From contig OX465103.1 of NCBI GenBank assembly GCA_949987565.1, positions 21,647,378-21,711,377 on the forward strand: 64,000 nt of DNA, given 5' to 3'. Shown here piece after piece: positions 35,651-46,165 of this stretch. Positions within the stretch are counted from its first letter, which is position 1; every line of letters begins with the position of its first letter. The notes beneath the pieces are model-generated. The model did no database searches. It was not told the DNA's origin and saw only the letters and a program-made list of their open reading frames with translations. The translations under genes were made by a program, and so were the position numbers. Source of the DNA: Luidia sarsii. Taxonomy: Eukaryota > Echinodermata > Asteroidea > Paxillosida > Luidiidae.

Positions 35651-36197
35651 GCGTACTTGTAAAAACTAATCATCATATATTTTAACAAAAAAATGAATCG
35701 ATTCTTGCCGGAGCATTATCGTTAGGCAGAAAAACATATCAGTGTCATACACATATACATGCATATCCTTTACTGCTGAGACAGAACATAAATGTGCATC
35801 CCATATAGACAGAGCAATGAGACAGCATATTACACTAGATAATTGAGACGGCTCATTATTCCAAACACCTCCCAACACCACTTCCACTCATTCAAATGTA
35901 AAACCCACCTTATGAATATGCAGATCCTCAACAAGGTGTAGGCGCCCCTATAGAGTGTCTATTGGGTGAGATAGGCGCTTGTGGAGGTATTGCGTATGAA
36001 ATTTCGGGCATTTGGACAGTCGTTAAAGGGTCTGTGCAATAGAACATTGTATTACTTAAATCCATGCTACAGAACTGTTTTGCAATATCCTTCAACCTGT
36101 AGATCTACTGCCAGAATGTATGCTTCATAATCATTCAGTGAAGGAATGTTCCATCAAACAAAAAATGAATGATTTTCTAATGGTTTTTTTATGCTGT

Positions 36198-36245
36198 CTT
36201 TGAGAAAGGTCCTGCTAGGATCGAAACGTCAGGCCCACTAAATCT
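36198..36245. repeat. Palindromic family C half-copy
   Basis: CTTTGAGAAAGGTCCTGCTA runs directly into GGATCGAAACGTCAGGCCC. One arm only. Confidence 0.6.
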
Positions 36246-37035
36246 TAAGGTTTTTTTATACTGTACGTGTGGGTTCTTGACTTGACCTTCCAAAAACGTC
36301 TTCATTTTTATAAGAATATTTCTAAAGGTAAAAAATCACCAATTTCTTACTCCACTAAGAAAAAGAAGCTCGCCAATAATTATGTTTGTATACTTCAGAT
36401 CCCTAGATGACAGCAGAAAATGAGCTTGGCTGTGATATTTATTGCAGAGAACCTTTGAGTGCCAAGAGAATTCAATTTAAGGAGGGTTTTCCATACTCGA
36501 TGTACATGCAGTAAGCACTGTGTGCTCAGTGCTTTGAACATTCCAAGTGTGATACGCGATATGCAAAATTCACATAGCCGATAGGCCTACATGGGTTCAC
36601 GGGCAAAGTTCACTAACCAATGAGCGTGATACGCGCCACATATTGATGGTTTACTTGCTGGTGCTTCTGGCGTGTGTATAGGCTGACCATACAACTGAGA
36701 CAATTTTGGTTTCGTACGCAAAGATGATGGCCAGAATCACTATCTGTTTTGGGTCGTTCACAGAGAGGATCTTGTTGATAAATTTGATAATGATGATTTT
36801 TGCTGTGGGGGGGGCAGCTGTTTGTCAGTGGAAGGGATGCCCCCATACCCCCCCCCCTTCCTTAGCAACGGATCTGTAAAGATATCATATAGGAAGTGGG
36901 GTTTTTGCGGTGACACCATGTAACACATCTCTTTTGAGGAGTGTGTGGGAAAGATCCTCCCTGCTCCAGCATATAAATTATGGTCACGCTGGGCTGGAAA
37001 GATTCCCCATGCTCAAACGCTCTCCACAACACTTC

Positions 37036-37413
37036 TAAAGGCCGCCGCACACGAGAGCTATCTGCTGAGCAAAAATTCTCTCGAGGTCGTTAGCTCTGCA
37101 CGTAGCTGAACTTTTGGTGAGATTTTTGCCTCAAGAGGCCGTGAGACCAATATCTATCCTGTTTGATTTTGGCAACCACGTGAATAGGGCGTGCGTTTTC
37201 ATTGGCCAGTTGCTATGTTTTTGTACTCAGCACGTAGCTCAAGTCGCCGCACACGAGAGGCGAACAAAAAATCAAACAGGATAGATATTGGTCTCACGGC
37301 CTCTTGAGGCAGAAATCTCACAAAAAGTTCAGCGCACACGAGAGCTACGTGCTGAGCTAACGACCTCGAGATAATTTTTGCTCAGCAGATAGCTCTCGTG
37401 TGCGGAGGCCTTA
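37036..37413. mobile_element. Long inverted-repeat element, GGCCGCCGCACACGAGAGC ends
   Basis: Nearly the whole 378 bp folds back. GCACACGAGAGCTATCTGCT pairs with AGCAGATAGCTCTCGTGTGC, and a middle arm AATCAAACAGGATAGATATT pairs with its complement near 37145. It is non-coding. The right end abuts the next element at a shared TTAA. Confidence 0.85.
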
Positions 37414-38370
37414 AAGGTCAACTGAAGTGCAAAAATTAGAAAATCCTGATTTGGCATTAAATATGTTCATTGGTACATTGTAATTGCAGATCAAACATAA
37501 ATTTTGTGTTTCAGGCTTATTAGAAGCCTTTTTTAATTAATTAAAATTATGCTCGTAGTTATTGAGGGCGCTGTTCTTTACGTCACCGGATGAACGCAGA
37601 TTTTTTGTTCTCTCCCCGCGAAAGCCGTATGCACTTAGATAGTCGGAGAGGTTCCCTGACGCGTTCAGCAAATAATGCACGTTTTTTGAGCATGGCACCA
37701 GTCTTTTTCTCGGCGAGAAAAACCTGACAATTTCGTTGGCCGAGACGTCTTTCGACAAGCTTTTTCTTCGGAATCAGATGAATTCTAAGTCGATAACAAG
37801 GATAGAAATTCTGAAAATAGTTTTCCTATGGCCACAGACGGGAACACGTTGCCAAACCATACACGTATGAGCCCGGATGGTCTCCGTGAAAACAAGCTTC
37901 GAAATGGACACTGCACTGCACGATTTGACGGGTCAGATTATTTCGGTCGTGTCAGCGTGATTTTTGACGTCAAAATGCGGCTTATTCTAGGATCGTCAGG
38001 AAATAAATGCATGTTTATTCCACTGCTGCAATCTTCAACAACGAATCTGGCTGGCGTGTCAACGGGTTTGTCGATATTTACTCCCGAAATCGGTTCTCTT
38101 GAAAAACGTGCACTGACTGTTGGTATACACGAACGTACAATACAATAGTTCCCCGACAAGAGTAATGGACCGAGTCTTCATCCGCTGACGTCACCAAGGA
38201 CGTCCTCCACGGGGGCGTGGCTGCTCCCCCTTCCAAACTTAAATAATTTTTTAAAACTCTTTCCCATAGTTTAAAATTCGGAAAAAATGCATGGATGTAT
38301 TTTACTGACACCATAGTATTATTTGAAATAATAAAAACGAATTCCAAAATGCATTGCAGTTGACCTTTAA
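37411..38370. mobile_element. ~960 bp TTAA-flanked element with AAGGTCAACTG ends
   Basis: TTAAAGGTCAACTG at the left and CAGTTGACCTTTAA at the right. Subterminal inverted blocks include CGTCACCGGATGAA versus TTCATCCGCTGACG. It contains no transposase-like frame. Confidence 0.7.
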
Positions 38371-38371
38371 G

Positions 38372-38600
38372 CACTGATGAGAGTTGGAATCCAGCTGTCT
38401 CCTGACGACGGGCAGAGTACACACTGCACGAAACGTTGAGTTACCGGCTCTTTTCAGAGCCACTGCAACACTCCTTCTCCACAGAGATGCGTTACAATGA
38501 TGTCAGCCCAAAATGTCCGCTTGATGTTAATTCCGCCACTGCAATAGCTCCGTACTTCCACCGTGTAAACCTTCACGTCCTATCAAAGGGAAAGGCAAGC
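38372..38600 (+). repeat. Palindromic family P copy with CTGACGA...GAAAC
   Basis: CTCCTGACGACGGGCAGAG is followed by GCACGAAACGTTGAGTTACC, the single-arm core of family P. Right part TCCACCGTGTAAACCTTC matches the family's end. Confidence 0.5.
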
Positions 38601-38857
38601 AGTAGGGGAAAGGATTCAAAGGACTGAAGTATAAACAGAAGAAGGCTTATCCGGGAACGCAGAATCCACTGCGGGTTTTTTAATCAGTGGAATTATGGCC
38701 TGCCATTTTGTGGTCTGTCCTCGAAGCAAAAGATATCGCCATTCGACTTTGACTTATCTGTCGAGCTTCACTTCACCCCCTGCTTCCGATACACCCCAAC
38801 AGCGTTATCAGGTCCGTGTCCAAGGCGACCGTATCAGTTCGCTTCTTTCTTTCTTTT

Positions 38858-39100
38858 AGAGAGAGAGGGGGGAGGGAGAGACAGAGAGAGAGAAAGCGAG
38901 CGAGAGAGAGACAGAGAGAGAGCGAGAGAGAGACAGGGGGAGAGAGAGACAGAGACAGAGAGAGACAGAGAGAGATAGAGAGGGACAGAGAGAGTGAGAG
39001 AGAGGGAGAGTGAGAGAGAGTGAGAGAGGGAGTGAGAGGGAGAGAGAGGGAGAGTGAGAGAAAGAGAGAGTGAGAAGGAGAGAGAGAGAGAGAGAGAGAA
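38858..39100. repeat. (GA)n microsatellite
   Basis: About 240 bp of GAGA with GACA, GAGC and GTGA variants, ~600 bp upstream of properdin-like gene 1. Confidence 0.95.
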
Positions 39101-39494
39101 TTTCTGTCATAGATATAAGATGAACCTGTCTGCTGTAAATGGTGAAGTGTCTTTCCGAAGAAAATTTGTCTTTATTTCTTGAATATATCATGATGATTCA
39201 TAGCGGGCATTAATACTTGACAGATTTCACACATTGGGGTCTTTTAAAGGCTTCGTGCGATACCCTCCGAATTAAGCGCGCCTTCCTCGATTGCTCACGT
39301 AACGTACAGCGTGCACTGGGTTTTTTTCTCTCTCTCACATCCGGTCTCCCGGCATGATTGTTGTCTGTGGTGATAATAATTAAACAGCCCACCATCGTAA
39401 TCGGCTGCTTATCGGGCACCTCGCCTCCGCACTCCTCGTCGCTCACTCCCATTGGCCGGATCCGACCAGTGCGTCATCCGAACACGTCCTACGC

Positions 39495-39703
39495 CGCGCA
39501 AAGCGCGCGATAAAAATCCGCCGGTAAAAATCCGGCAGTTCCACAGCGATCGTGCCCTCACGACACATCACGTTTAACTTAACTGCAACGCTCTACGGGA
39601 CAGTCGACAGCTGCGACGCACGGCAGATACGACCTTTGGGAAGCTGGACAATTAACTCTCTCTCTCTCTCTCCTTTTACGCGGGCAGTTGAAAACGCTAC
39701 AAG
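39495..39703 (+). promoter_or_regulatory. Putative 5' flank/5' UTR of properdin-like gene 1
   Basis: A GCGCGATAAAAATCC stretch at ~39500 could be a weak TATA-like element. A CT-rich tract then GCGGGCAG at ~39655-39686 could also be a 3' splice site, meaning a non-coding first exon upstream. The ATG context (AAGATGG) is strong. None of this is more than suggestive. Confidence 0.3.
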
Positions 39704-39782
39704 ATGGCTTCCTCCACGACGTCAGTAGTATGCATAGCTCTGTGCGTATTCATCCTTGCCTTGGCAACTCCCTCGGAAGCAG
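39704..39782 (+). CDS. Properdin-like gene 1, exon 1 (signal peptide)
   Basis: The exon encodes a 26-residue secretory signal peptide: short polar start, hydrophobic core VVCIALCVFILALA, and a TPSEA-Gly end suited to signal peptidase. It stops one base into the next codon (phase 1) at GTAAGA. That G joins the GT opening exon 2 to give Gly. It is included in gene 1 because strand, phase and expected protein order all fit, but 3 kb of repeats separate it from exon 2. The gene product would be a secreted protein. Confidence 0.7.
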
Positions 39783-40044
39783 GTAAGAAATACGTTGTTC
39801 TCCTCTGTTTCAGGGTTGGGGGTTGGAGGATGTGATGTGATATGGAATTCTCGACATTTTTACTTCAAAGGTCGATAAAGATGGCCGTGGCAGTCTAACT
39901 GATGATAACACTTTAAAGACTAATAGAAATAGTGCGTGAGCTTTCACAGTAGTAGCTGTACTTGGTTGCATCTCATGAATGGTTGCATCTTTTGTCGTGC
40001 TTTCCCTAACTAATAACGCAAACGTGCTTACTGACTAAAACGAA

Positions 40045-40195
40045 TTAGGAGAGCCTGGCGTTTCGATCCTACGATCCTGCTAGGATCGAAACGCCAGGCC
40101 GTCCCAATTCTTGACTTTCCCTAAGTAGTTAGCTCCATCCCAGCGGCATGAGCCTAGGATCGAAACATCAGGCCATCCTAATTCTTGACTTTCCC
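40045..40195. repeat. Palindromic family C, one full and one half copy
   Basis: GAGCCTGGCGTTTCGATCC...GGATCGAAACGCCAGGCC is a compact hairpin. A second CCTAGGATCGAAACATCAGG follows within 60 bp. Both lie in intron 1 of gene 1. Confidence 0.65.
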
Positions 40196-40243
40196 GAAGT
40201 GCAGTACAGTGTACTAGTTAGTTGCATATCCCAGCAGGGTTTC

Positions 40244-40462
40244 ACGTCAACTCGGTCCGTGGCCAATTCGGTCCGTGACCAATTCGGTCCGTGACCAATT
40301 CGGTCCGTGACCAATTCGGTCCGTGACCAACTCGGTCCGTGACCAACTCGGTCCGTGGCCAATTCGGTCCGTGACCAACTCGGTCCGTGGCCAATTCGGT
40401 CCGTGACCAATTCGGTCCGTGACCAACTCGGTTCGTGGCCAATTCGGTCCGTGACCAACTCG
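40244..40462. repeat. 16-bp minisatellite
   Basis: About thirteen copies of GGTCCGTGACCAATTC with A/G and T/C variants. The end carries an inverted partial copy (GGACCGAGTTCGGTCACGGA), so the 3' side can fold back. Confidence 0.95.
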
Positions 40463-40610
40463 AGTTGGATACGGACCGAGTTCGGTCACGGACTGAGCTG
40501 AGTTGACTGACACCCCCAAGGCCAGCAGGACCTTTCACAAAGTCAGATGAAGGTCCTGCCGTGATGGAGGCGCCATGCCCTACAAAGGCTCGTTTGATAT
40601 ATGTATATTT

Positions 40611-41034
40611 GTGACCCGGCACAGCATAATGAAGAATAACCCCCACTTTTGAGATTTTGAGATTTTGAGATTTTGAGAATTTATTTCCGTATGAACTTTG
40701 TTGTAAATAGTACAAGGGGACTTCGCTCGTTCATTTCGCGCCAGACACAATTTAATGTAGCAGCACCAGTCTAACTCCTCGAAAGCAGCCATTCAAAAAG
40801 GCGGGAACTTTACATTTTCATGAAAACAGCGCACAAACGCTCGTTTTTTCAACATTTAGAGACGGATTTCGGAAAAAATCCTTTTGACATAACATCCTCC
40901 AATACATTAACTTTCCGAAAATACAAAAAACAAAAATTGATTTTTAATCGAATTAAGGAGATACTTTGACTTCAGGCATTGTTTACTGGAAAAGTGTTTT
41001 GTTGTGATATTCCTCATGTCGCTGTGCCTGGTCA
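40611..41034 (+). mobile_element. MITE family T2 copy
   Basis: GTGACCCGGCACAGC at the left, CGCTGTGCCTGGTCAT (two mutations) at the right. Collinear with 31324-31786 with small deletions. Confidence 0.8.
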
Positions 41035-41104
41035 TATATATAATTGACCGAAATTTATGAGTTTAATAATATCGACCCCTGCACAAATTGTATGTCCTCT
41101 AAAA

Positions 41105-41160
41105 CATTTACTGGAAACGTGTTTTGGGGGGATATTCCTCATGTCGCTGTGCCGGGTCAC
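41105..41160 (+). mobile_element. MITE family T2, right-end fragment
   Basis: Only the last ~55 bp remain, ending GCTGTGCCGGGTCAC. Confidence 0.6.
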
Positions 41161-41211
41161 ATTTCTGGTCCTCCCAGTCAGTCAGCAGGCCAGGGTGGGT
41201 GTTTTCTTTTT

Positions 41212-41394
41212 CGCAGTGGCTGTTGTTACGGCAATCGTCCGTGTGGTTCCCTGACTTCACAGTATTTGTCAGGATGTGTAGCTCTTGGAACCAGACTATC
41301 AGCTAATAGACTGGTTCAACCAGCCTGCAATGCTGACGAAGTACAATCAAGTCAGGGAACCACACGGACGACTGCCGTAACAACAGCCACTGCG
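41212..41394 (+). mobile_element. 183-bp foldback element F, copy 1
   Basis: Ends CGCAGTGGCTGTTGTTACGG and its exact complement, with inverted repeats of ~45 bp continuing through GTGTGGTTCCCTGACTT. The spacer contains a second hairpin (GACTATCAGCTAATAGACTG). Copies at 45267-45450 and 52853-53035. Confidence 0.85.
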
Positions 41395-41894
41395 GTTTTT
41401 TTTATTTCTTCAAACAAAGCCTCCATAGCAGTTTAACGAGAGAGAATGGGGCTGCTTGAACTAACACTCTTATCGTCGGATCAAGCTTCGCTTACATGAA
41501 ATCGAAAGCTGTAAATAAACAATTTGGGGGGCAATGTTTCCAAGAAAGGGCTTGGAAGGATACCAAAGAGGTGGACCACTGGGCTTATGCGTTGAAAGAG
41601 ATCGGATGAAGCAGATCGGATTAATTCTATTGTTTGATTCACCTCTGACCTCGCCATGTCGTAAATCAACCCCATCACAGCCCTCTCATATTCAGGTCTC
41701 TGATCCGGGTTGGAAAACATCCGACATGTTGATTTGTATTTTATGGCGTGCAAGCCACTTTAGTAAAAGTTGGCAAGGATCTCGTCAACACCGTACTCCT
41801 GGCGAACGACCATTGTGTTTAATAGCTTGGAACAGCATAGGCGCATACGTTTTGTTATCATTCACAGGTTTGCTGCGCGTTGCTTGCGAATTTT

Positions 41895-42085
41895 AAATGT
41901 GGAAGGTTTGCGGTCACATCATGTAGCACTCCTCTGTCAAGAAGGAGTGTGGCTCTGAGACGAGCCGGTAACTCAACGTTTCGAGTAGTGTGTACTCTGC
42001 CCGTCGTCACTGCAGGAGACTATAGGGAGTCAAACCTTCCACTATAGTATTTCCACCAACCATGCATTGCAAACCTTCAAGTCAA
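41895..42085. repeat. Palindromic family P copy
   Basis: GGAAGGTTTGCGGTCACATC, AGCCGGTAACTCAACGTTTC, CTCTGCCCGTCGTCACTGC and a CAAACCTTC end. The palindrome is moderately decayed. Confidence 0.55.
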
Positions 42086-42736
42086 TATCTGACCACAAGT
42101 TTTTTTCAGAGGCATTTCTATTTATATCCACTTGAAAGCGCGAGGCCATTGGCTTATTTTTTTCAAAATTGCAATGTAACTTTCAAAAGCAAAGCCATTC
42201 CTCCCGTTTGCATTTCTTGGTACTTCAAACTGACGGAAGAATGAGAGAAAGTAAGAAACGATTAAGCCAGAATCTGAGACGGGTAGACGTGCCCTGGATG
42301 GAAAGAGGCGACGAATTATGTGCATTGTGATTGGCCAACGCGTTGCAAGCCCTCTAGAGGGCGCGCTATAGTATTGAGAATCGCCTGTGTTCTCGCGTGG
42401 ATCGGTTGTACGCAAGAGTTCTGTTGTTACTTCAGGGGTGGGTTTTTGGTGTTCGGTTCAACGCTATTGAGTGGTCGTGCGATAGCCGAGCACATCCAGC
42501 CTGGTTTTTCGTCTTGGTGATGACGGGGGAGAGGGGGGGGGGAGTTCGGATGCCAAACTGCGCCGTCTCCACCGCCGCACGTGGCCGTCACAACTGGGGA
42601 CTTGACTCCGGCGACGTCGCTGTGAACACCGTGTCCTGCTCCACTACTGCCGGCCCGGTCCGGGCCAAGCAAGTCACTCCGCACCTAGCTACGGGCCCAT
42701 CCACACCTTTTTCGGTTCTTTCGCTTCCACCAGCAG

Positions 42737-43000
42737 GTCGGCAGGCCGGCCGGAGCCACTGCTTCCTCAACCGCACGGCCATCGGCAGGCGGGGCAAGTG
42801 TTGGGACCCGATCTTGACGGAGCTGGACGGCAGGGAAGCCTGCTGCCTCGCCGGCGGAGTGGGCTGGTCGACGAAGGTCAACGGCAAGCGCTGTGTCCCT
42901 GCCTGTTTGGACCTGCAGTCTGTGCACGGTGACCCGACCCTGCTGGTGGACCCCGTGACGCAATCCCCACCAGGAGACAAGGTTGCGGAAACCCCAAATG
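42737..43000 (+). CDS. Properdin-like gene 1, exon 2 (six-cysteine TB-like domain)
   Basis: An 88-codon exon, phase 1 at both ends (CACCAGCAG acceptor, ATG-GTACGG donor). Residues ~35-83 carry cysteines with spacing C-x12-C-x13-CC-x15-C-x3-C, including HCFLNR, GKCW, EACCLAGGVGWS and KRCVPAC. This is a TB (TGF-beta-binding-protein-like) domain of the reduced six-cysteine form. Vertebrate properdin starts with such a domain, with CF, GKC, CC-Leu and C-x2-C in the same order and nearly the same spacing. Fibrillin/LTBP TB domains have eight cysteines and a CCC. One N-glycosylation sequon (NRT) is present. A Pro/Asp-rich linker follows the domain. An almost identical copy lies at 50927-51187. Confidence 0.75.
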
Positions 43001-43276
43001 GTACGGAGACTCGTTCTTTTTTCCGTCCTGCTGACTCCGCAGGCGTAGAAAGGGCGTCCTTAAAACAAATTGAGGCTGGTGAATCCGAACATAGAGGGCG
43101 CCCTTCCTCGCGTTGGTAACCTCCATGAACAATCGGCCAAGTCTCATTACTGAGTCTAGATTCACCCGTTGAGTGCAGTTTCTCGTTTTGTATCGGCTAC
43201 ACTTCACTTGTTGGCTTGAGGGGTTGGACGGTGGAAATGGTCGCTTGACCGGGTTTACATGTTTGTCGTATGGCAG

Positions 43277-43432
43277 ATAATATTTCCACGTGGAGCGAGT
43301 GGGGTGAATGGACCGAGTGCCCCTCGTCGTGCGGTGGCAACGTTACGAGGACGCGGACCTGCCTGCGAGGGAGCGCTTGCATCGGACCAAGCACGGAGAC
43401 GAGCCGATGTCTGCCCGACGAATCGTGCATAG
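43277..43432 (+). CDS. Properdin-like gene 1, exon 3 (thrombospondin type-1 repeat)
   Basis: A 52-codon exon, phase 1 at both ends (GGCAG acceptor, GTATTG donor). It encodes a TSR with the tryptophan ladder WSEWGEW, CPSSC, an Arg-rich strand NVTRTRTC and four further cysteines ending DESC. The WxxW pattern is the usual C-mannosylation site and NVT is a sequon. It follows the TB exon directly, as TSR1 follows the TB domain in properdin. It is unusually short (about 50 residues, with GSACIGPS in place of a longer loop). Confidence 0.82.
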   Translation: MIFPRGASGVNGPSAPRRAVATLRGRGPACEGALASDQARRRADVCPTNRA

Positions 43433-43488
43433 GTATTGAACAGCCCCTTGTCTACAGTCTTGTTTGGGTTTCAACTGCACATCTTTGC

Positions 43489-43726
43489 GGTGGTGGTGGT
43501 GGTGGTGGTAGTGGTGGTGGTGGTGGTGGTGGTGGTGGTGGTGGTGGTGGTGGTGGTGGTGGCGGCGGCCTGGTGGTGGTGGTGGTGGTGATGGTGGTGG
43601 TGGTGGTGGTGGCCTGGTGGTGGTGGCGGTGGTGGTGGTGGTGGTGGTGGTGGTGGTGGTGGTGGTGGTGGTGGTGGTGGTGGCCTGGTGGTGGTGGCCT
43701 GGTGGTGGTGGCCTGGTAGTGGTGGT
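43489..43726. repeat. (GGT)n tract
   Basis: About 240 bp of GGT with a few GGC and CCT interruptions (GGTGGCCTGG), starting ~55 bp after the exon 3 donor. Confidence 0.97.
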
Positions 43727-43892
43727 GGGGCTGGGGCTGGGGCTGGGGCTGGGGCTGGGGCTGGGGCTGGGGCTGGGGCTGGGGCTGGGGCTGGGGCTGG
43801 GGCTGGGGCTGGGACTGGGGCTGGGGCTGGGGCTGGGGCTGGGGCTGGGGCTGGGGCTGGGGCTGGGGCTGGGGCTGGGGCTGGGACTGGCG
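43727..43892. repeat. (GGGGCT)n tract
   Basis: About 27 GGGGCT hexamers with two GGGACT variants, directly following the GGT tract. Four-G runs every six bases could form G-quadruplexes in the sense RNA. Confidence 0.97.
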
Positions 43893-44360
43893 CTTGCGCT
43901 GGTGCTGGTGGAGGTCGTGGTTTTTTCTACGTTGGACTCTTGAGGGCGCACCATTATAATTCATATTAACGCGTCTAAAGGAAAGCGATTAAAAACAAGC
44001 AAACACAGAATTATACACAAAAAGCCTGTGTGTTCCGCCCGGTCGCAGCCATTGCAGTCGCTTCCTCTTCTGCGTCAAGACACCTGCGCATGCGCTCTCC
44101 TCGCCCCTAAACCACGGGCAAGGCAAATGATATCGCAGCGAAATACAGTAATGCACTCATATCCTTGCATGTGCTGAATTAATGATGCAAGCATTATGTG
44201 CGCTGTTCTAAATCTGTTCTTAATCTTAGCTTTTGTTTGGCATTTAAAGATGTTGATAATGTAATACCGTGTGCACTCAAATGTATTTAGAAACTGATTT
44301 CTGACTTAAATGACCGAAGTGCAAAGGACAACCATTTAGAGAGCTTTATGACGGCTTCAG

Positions 44361-44820
44361 TGTAATAGCCATTTGTATGCTACAATGTAATAGCCATTTG
44401 TATGCTACAATGTAATAGCCATTTGTATGCTACAATGTAATAGCCATTTGTATGCTACAATGTAATAGCCATTTGTATGCTACAATGTAACAGCCATTTG
44501 TATGCTACAATGTAATAGCCATTTGTATGCTACAATGTAATAGCCATTTGTATGCTACAGTGTAATAGCCATTTGTATGCTACAATGTAATAGCCATTTG
44601 TATGCTACAATGTAATAGCCATTTGTATGCTACAATGTAATAGCCATTTGTATGCTACAATGTAACAGCCATTTGTATGCTACAATGTAATAGCCATTTG
44701 TATGCTACAATGTAATAGCCATTTGTATGCTACAATGTAATAGCCATTTGTATGCTACAATGTAATAGCCATTTGTACGCTACAGTGTAATAGCCATTTG
44801 TATGCTACAATGTAATAGCC
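44361..44820. repeat. 25-bp minisatellite
   Basis: About 18.4 copies of a 25-bp unit (TGTAATAGCCATTTGTATGC plus TACAA) with only scattered single-base variants. Confidence 0.98.
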
Positions 44821-45129
44821 CGTTGCCTCCCCCCCCCGTTCCCATGTACTTTTGCTGCATTACTTTTACCATTAGATATGCATTTCACTCATTTAGATCA
44901 GTGGGCATGAGTTTACAAAAATTGAGTAGGCCCCTACATGTACAGTATATTATTTCATACTTTTCATCTCAGATCCTTCGTTCCATGCAGCAATGTATGG
45001 TTTCGAAGCCTCGTTTCTACGTCAACGAACTCATTTCTTAGGTCCAATGACTTTAATGTATAGAGGTTAGTAGAGACCGAAAAAAAAATCCTTGACCGAG
45101 TGGTTATGTGCCTGGGTCTTTAATACATG

Positions 45130-45255
45130 ATGTGTGATGATCAGATTTGATAAAACATGATGTTTGCGTCGAGGAGAATGTAATTCATTGAGGTTTGGCC
45201 TGCTCGACGTGACGAACACTGAGTGCTCAGTGGTTTGCCCGATGCCGGATGTAAA
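45130..45255 (-). repeat. SINE family 1 body, reverse orientation
   Basis: Reverse complement of the CGGGCAAA...GAGTGCTCAG...GTCGAGC...CCTCATTGAATTACATTC body seen intact at 61400-61500. It lacks the tRNA head. Confidence 0.65.
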
Positions 45256-45266
45256 GACAAGATAAA

Positions 45267-45450
45267 CGCAGTGGCTGTTGTTACGGCAGTCTTCTGTGTG
45301 GTTTCCTGACTTCACAGTATTTGTCAGGATGTTTAGCTCTTGGAACCAGACTATCAGCTAATAGACTGGTTCAACCAGCCAGCACTGCTGACGAAATGCA
45401 ATCAAGTCTGGGAACCACACGCAGTGACTGCCGTAACAACAGCCACTGCG
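45267..45450 (+). mobile_element. 183-bp foldback element F, copy 2
   Basis: Same ends as 41212-41394, flanked on both sides by TAAA, a likely target duplication. Confidence 0.85.
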
Positions 45451-45486
45451 TAAAATAAAATCAGTCAGCCGCCTCAAGCTGCCTGG

Positions 45487-45565
45487 AATTTGTTCATCAG
45501 GCATCGGGCAAAGCACTGAGTACCCAGTGTTGATCACGTCCAGCCGGCAAACCTCAATGAATTGC
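45487..45565 (+). repeat. SINE family 1 body, forward fragment
   Basis: TCATCAGGCATCGGGCAAAG...CAAACCTCAATGAATTGC. Together with 45130-45255 it makes an inverted pair around foldback copy 2. Confidence 0.6.
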
Positions 45566-45813
45566 CTTCACACTGGGTCATAGAATGTGGGTACCTCTAC
45601 CACACTGCGCGAGTGCGGTGGGGTTGCAAGGACCAGCAGCCCTTGCATTTACCATCTCTATTATGCAGTTTGTTGATTGGCTCCGAACTGCCTAGGAATG
45701 ACCCAGTGAGGTACAAAGTTGTTTTGGTGGGCTATTGTTTACATAATGCACAGTATGTACATGTATGCGAAATTCATGTGTGGAGGGGGGGGGGGCTAGA
45801 TTTTGTCAACAGA

Positions 45814-45982
45814 CTATAGACCTTTTTCACCCACGTGACCAAACAAAAGCACTGCCGCCACTATTGACCACTTTTTTACGGAGAGTGTACGCACAACCAT
45901 AATGCTACAACTAATGTTTACACTGTGCGCTGCCATTGTAAGGCGGTCCAGCATGGCGTCACGTGAAAAAAAAGATCTATAG
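45814..45982. mobile_element. MITE-like element with CTATAGACCTTTTTCAC ends
   Basis: CTATAGACCTTTTTCACCCA...CACGTGAAAAAAAAGATCTATAG, about 169 bp. The subterminal inner pair GCACTGCCGCC / GGCGGTCCAGC is weaker. Confidence 0.7.
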
Positions 45983-46165
45983 GGCTAGGCGAACGAACAA
46001 GGTACACTGTATCTCACAACCGACCGAAGTAAATGGGTTCCCTAATCCCTATCTAATTTTATCGGTTCCGTTTAATACCCGAAAAGGGGTACACTATTGA
46101 CTATTCCCGTGTGCGATCTGATGTAACAAATGAATGGATTTTTTTTTTTCATGTGACTCTGACAG

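Larger units (their letters stand above)
21982..39703. other. Gene-poor region between the coiled-coil gene and properdin-like gene 1
   Basis: I found no convincing exon on either strand. It holds MITEs, a LINE remnant, minisatellites and a SINE head, listed separately. The stretches 22260-23390, 23700-25000, 25880-26890, 29625-30400, 31800-33170 and 34740-35530 show nothing I can name. Confidence 0.5.
43433..46165 (+). other. Intron 3 of properdin-like gene 1
   Basis: The intron runs from GTATTG to CTGACAG. It holds a GGT tract, a GGGGCT tract, a 25-bp minisatellite, SINE bodies and two foldback elements. I searched it by eye for further TSR exons and saw none, so the gene skips from the first to the terminal TSR. 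Confidence 0.6.

Noticed and set aside
42397..42736. Upstream extension of the TB exon as one long coding region
   Set aside because: The frame happens to stay open, but a CCACCAGCAG acceptor lies at the phase expected from exon 1, and the upstream 100 bp is shared intron in the duplicated copy.
43343..43969. His, Pro, Gln or Gly/Ala homopolymer-like frames on both strands
   Set aside because: Translations of the GGT and GGGGCT tracts in intron 3.
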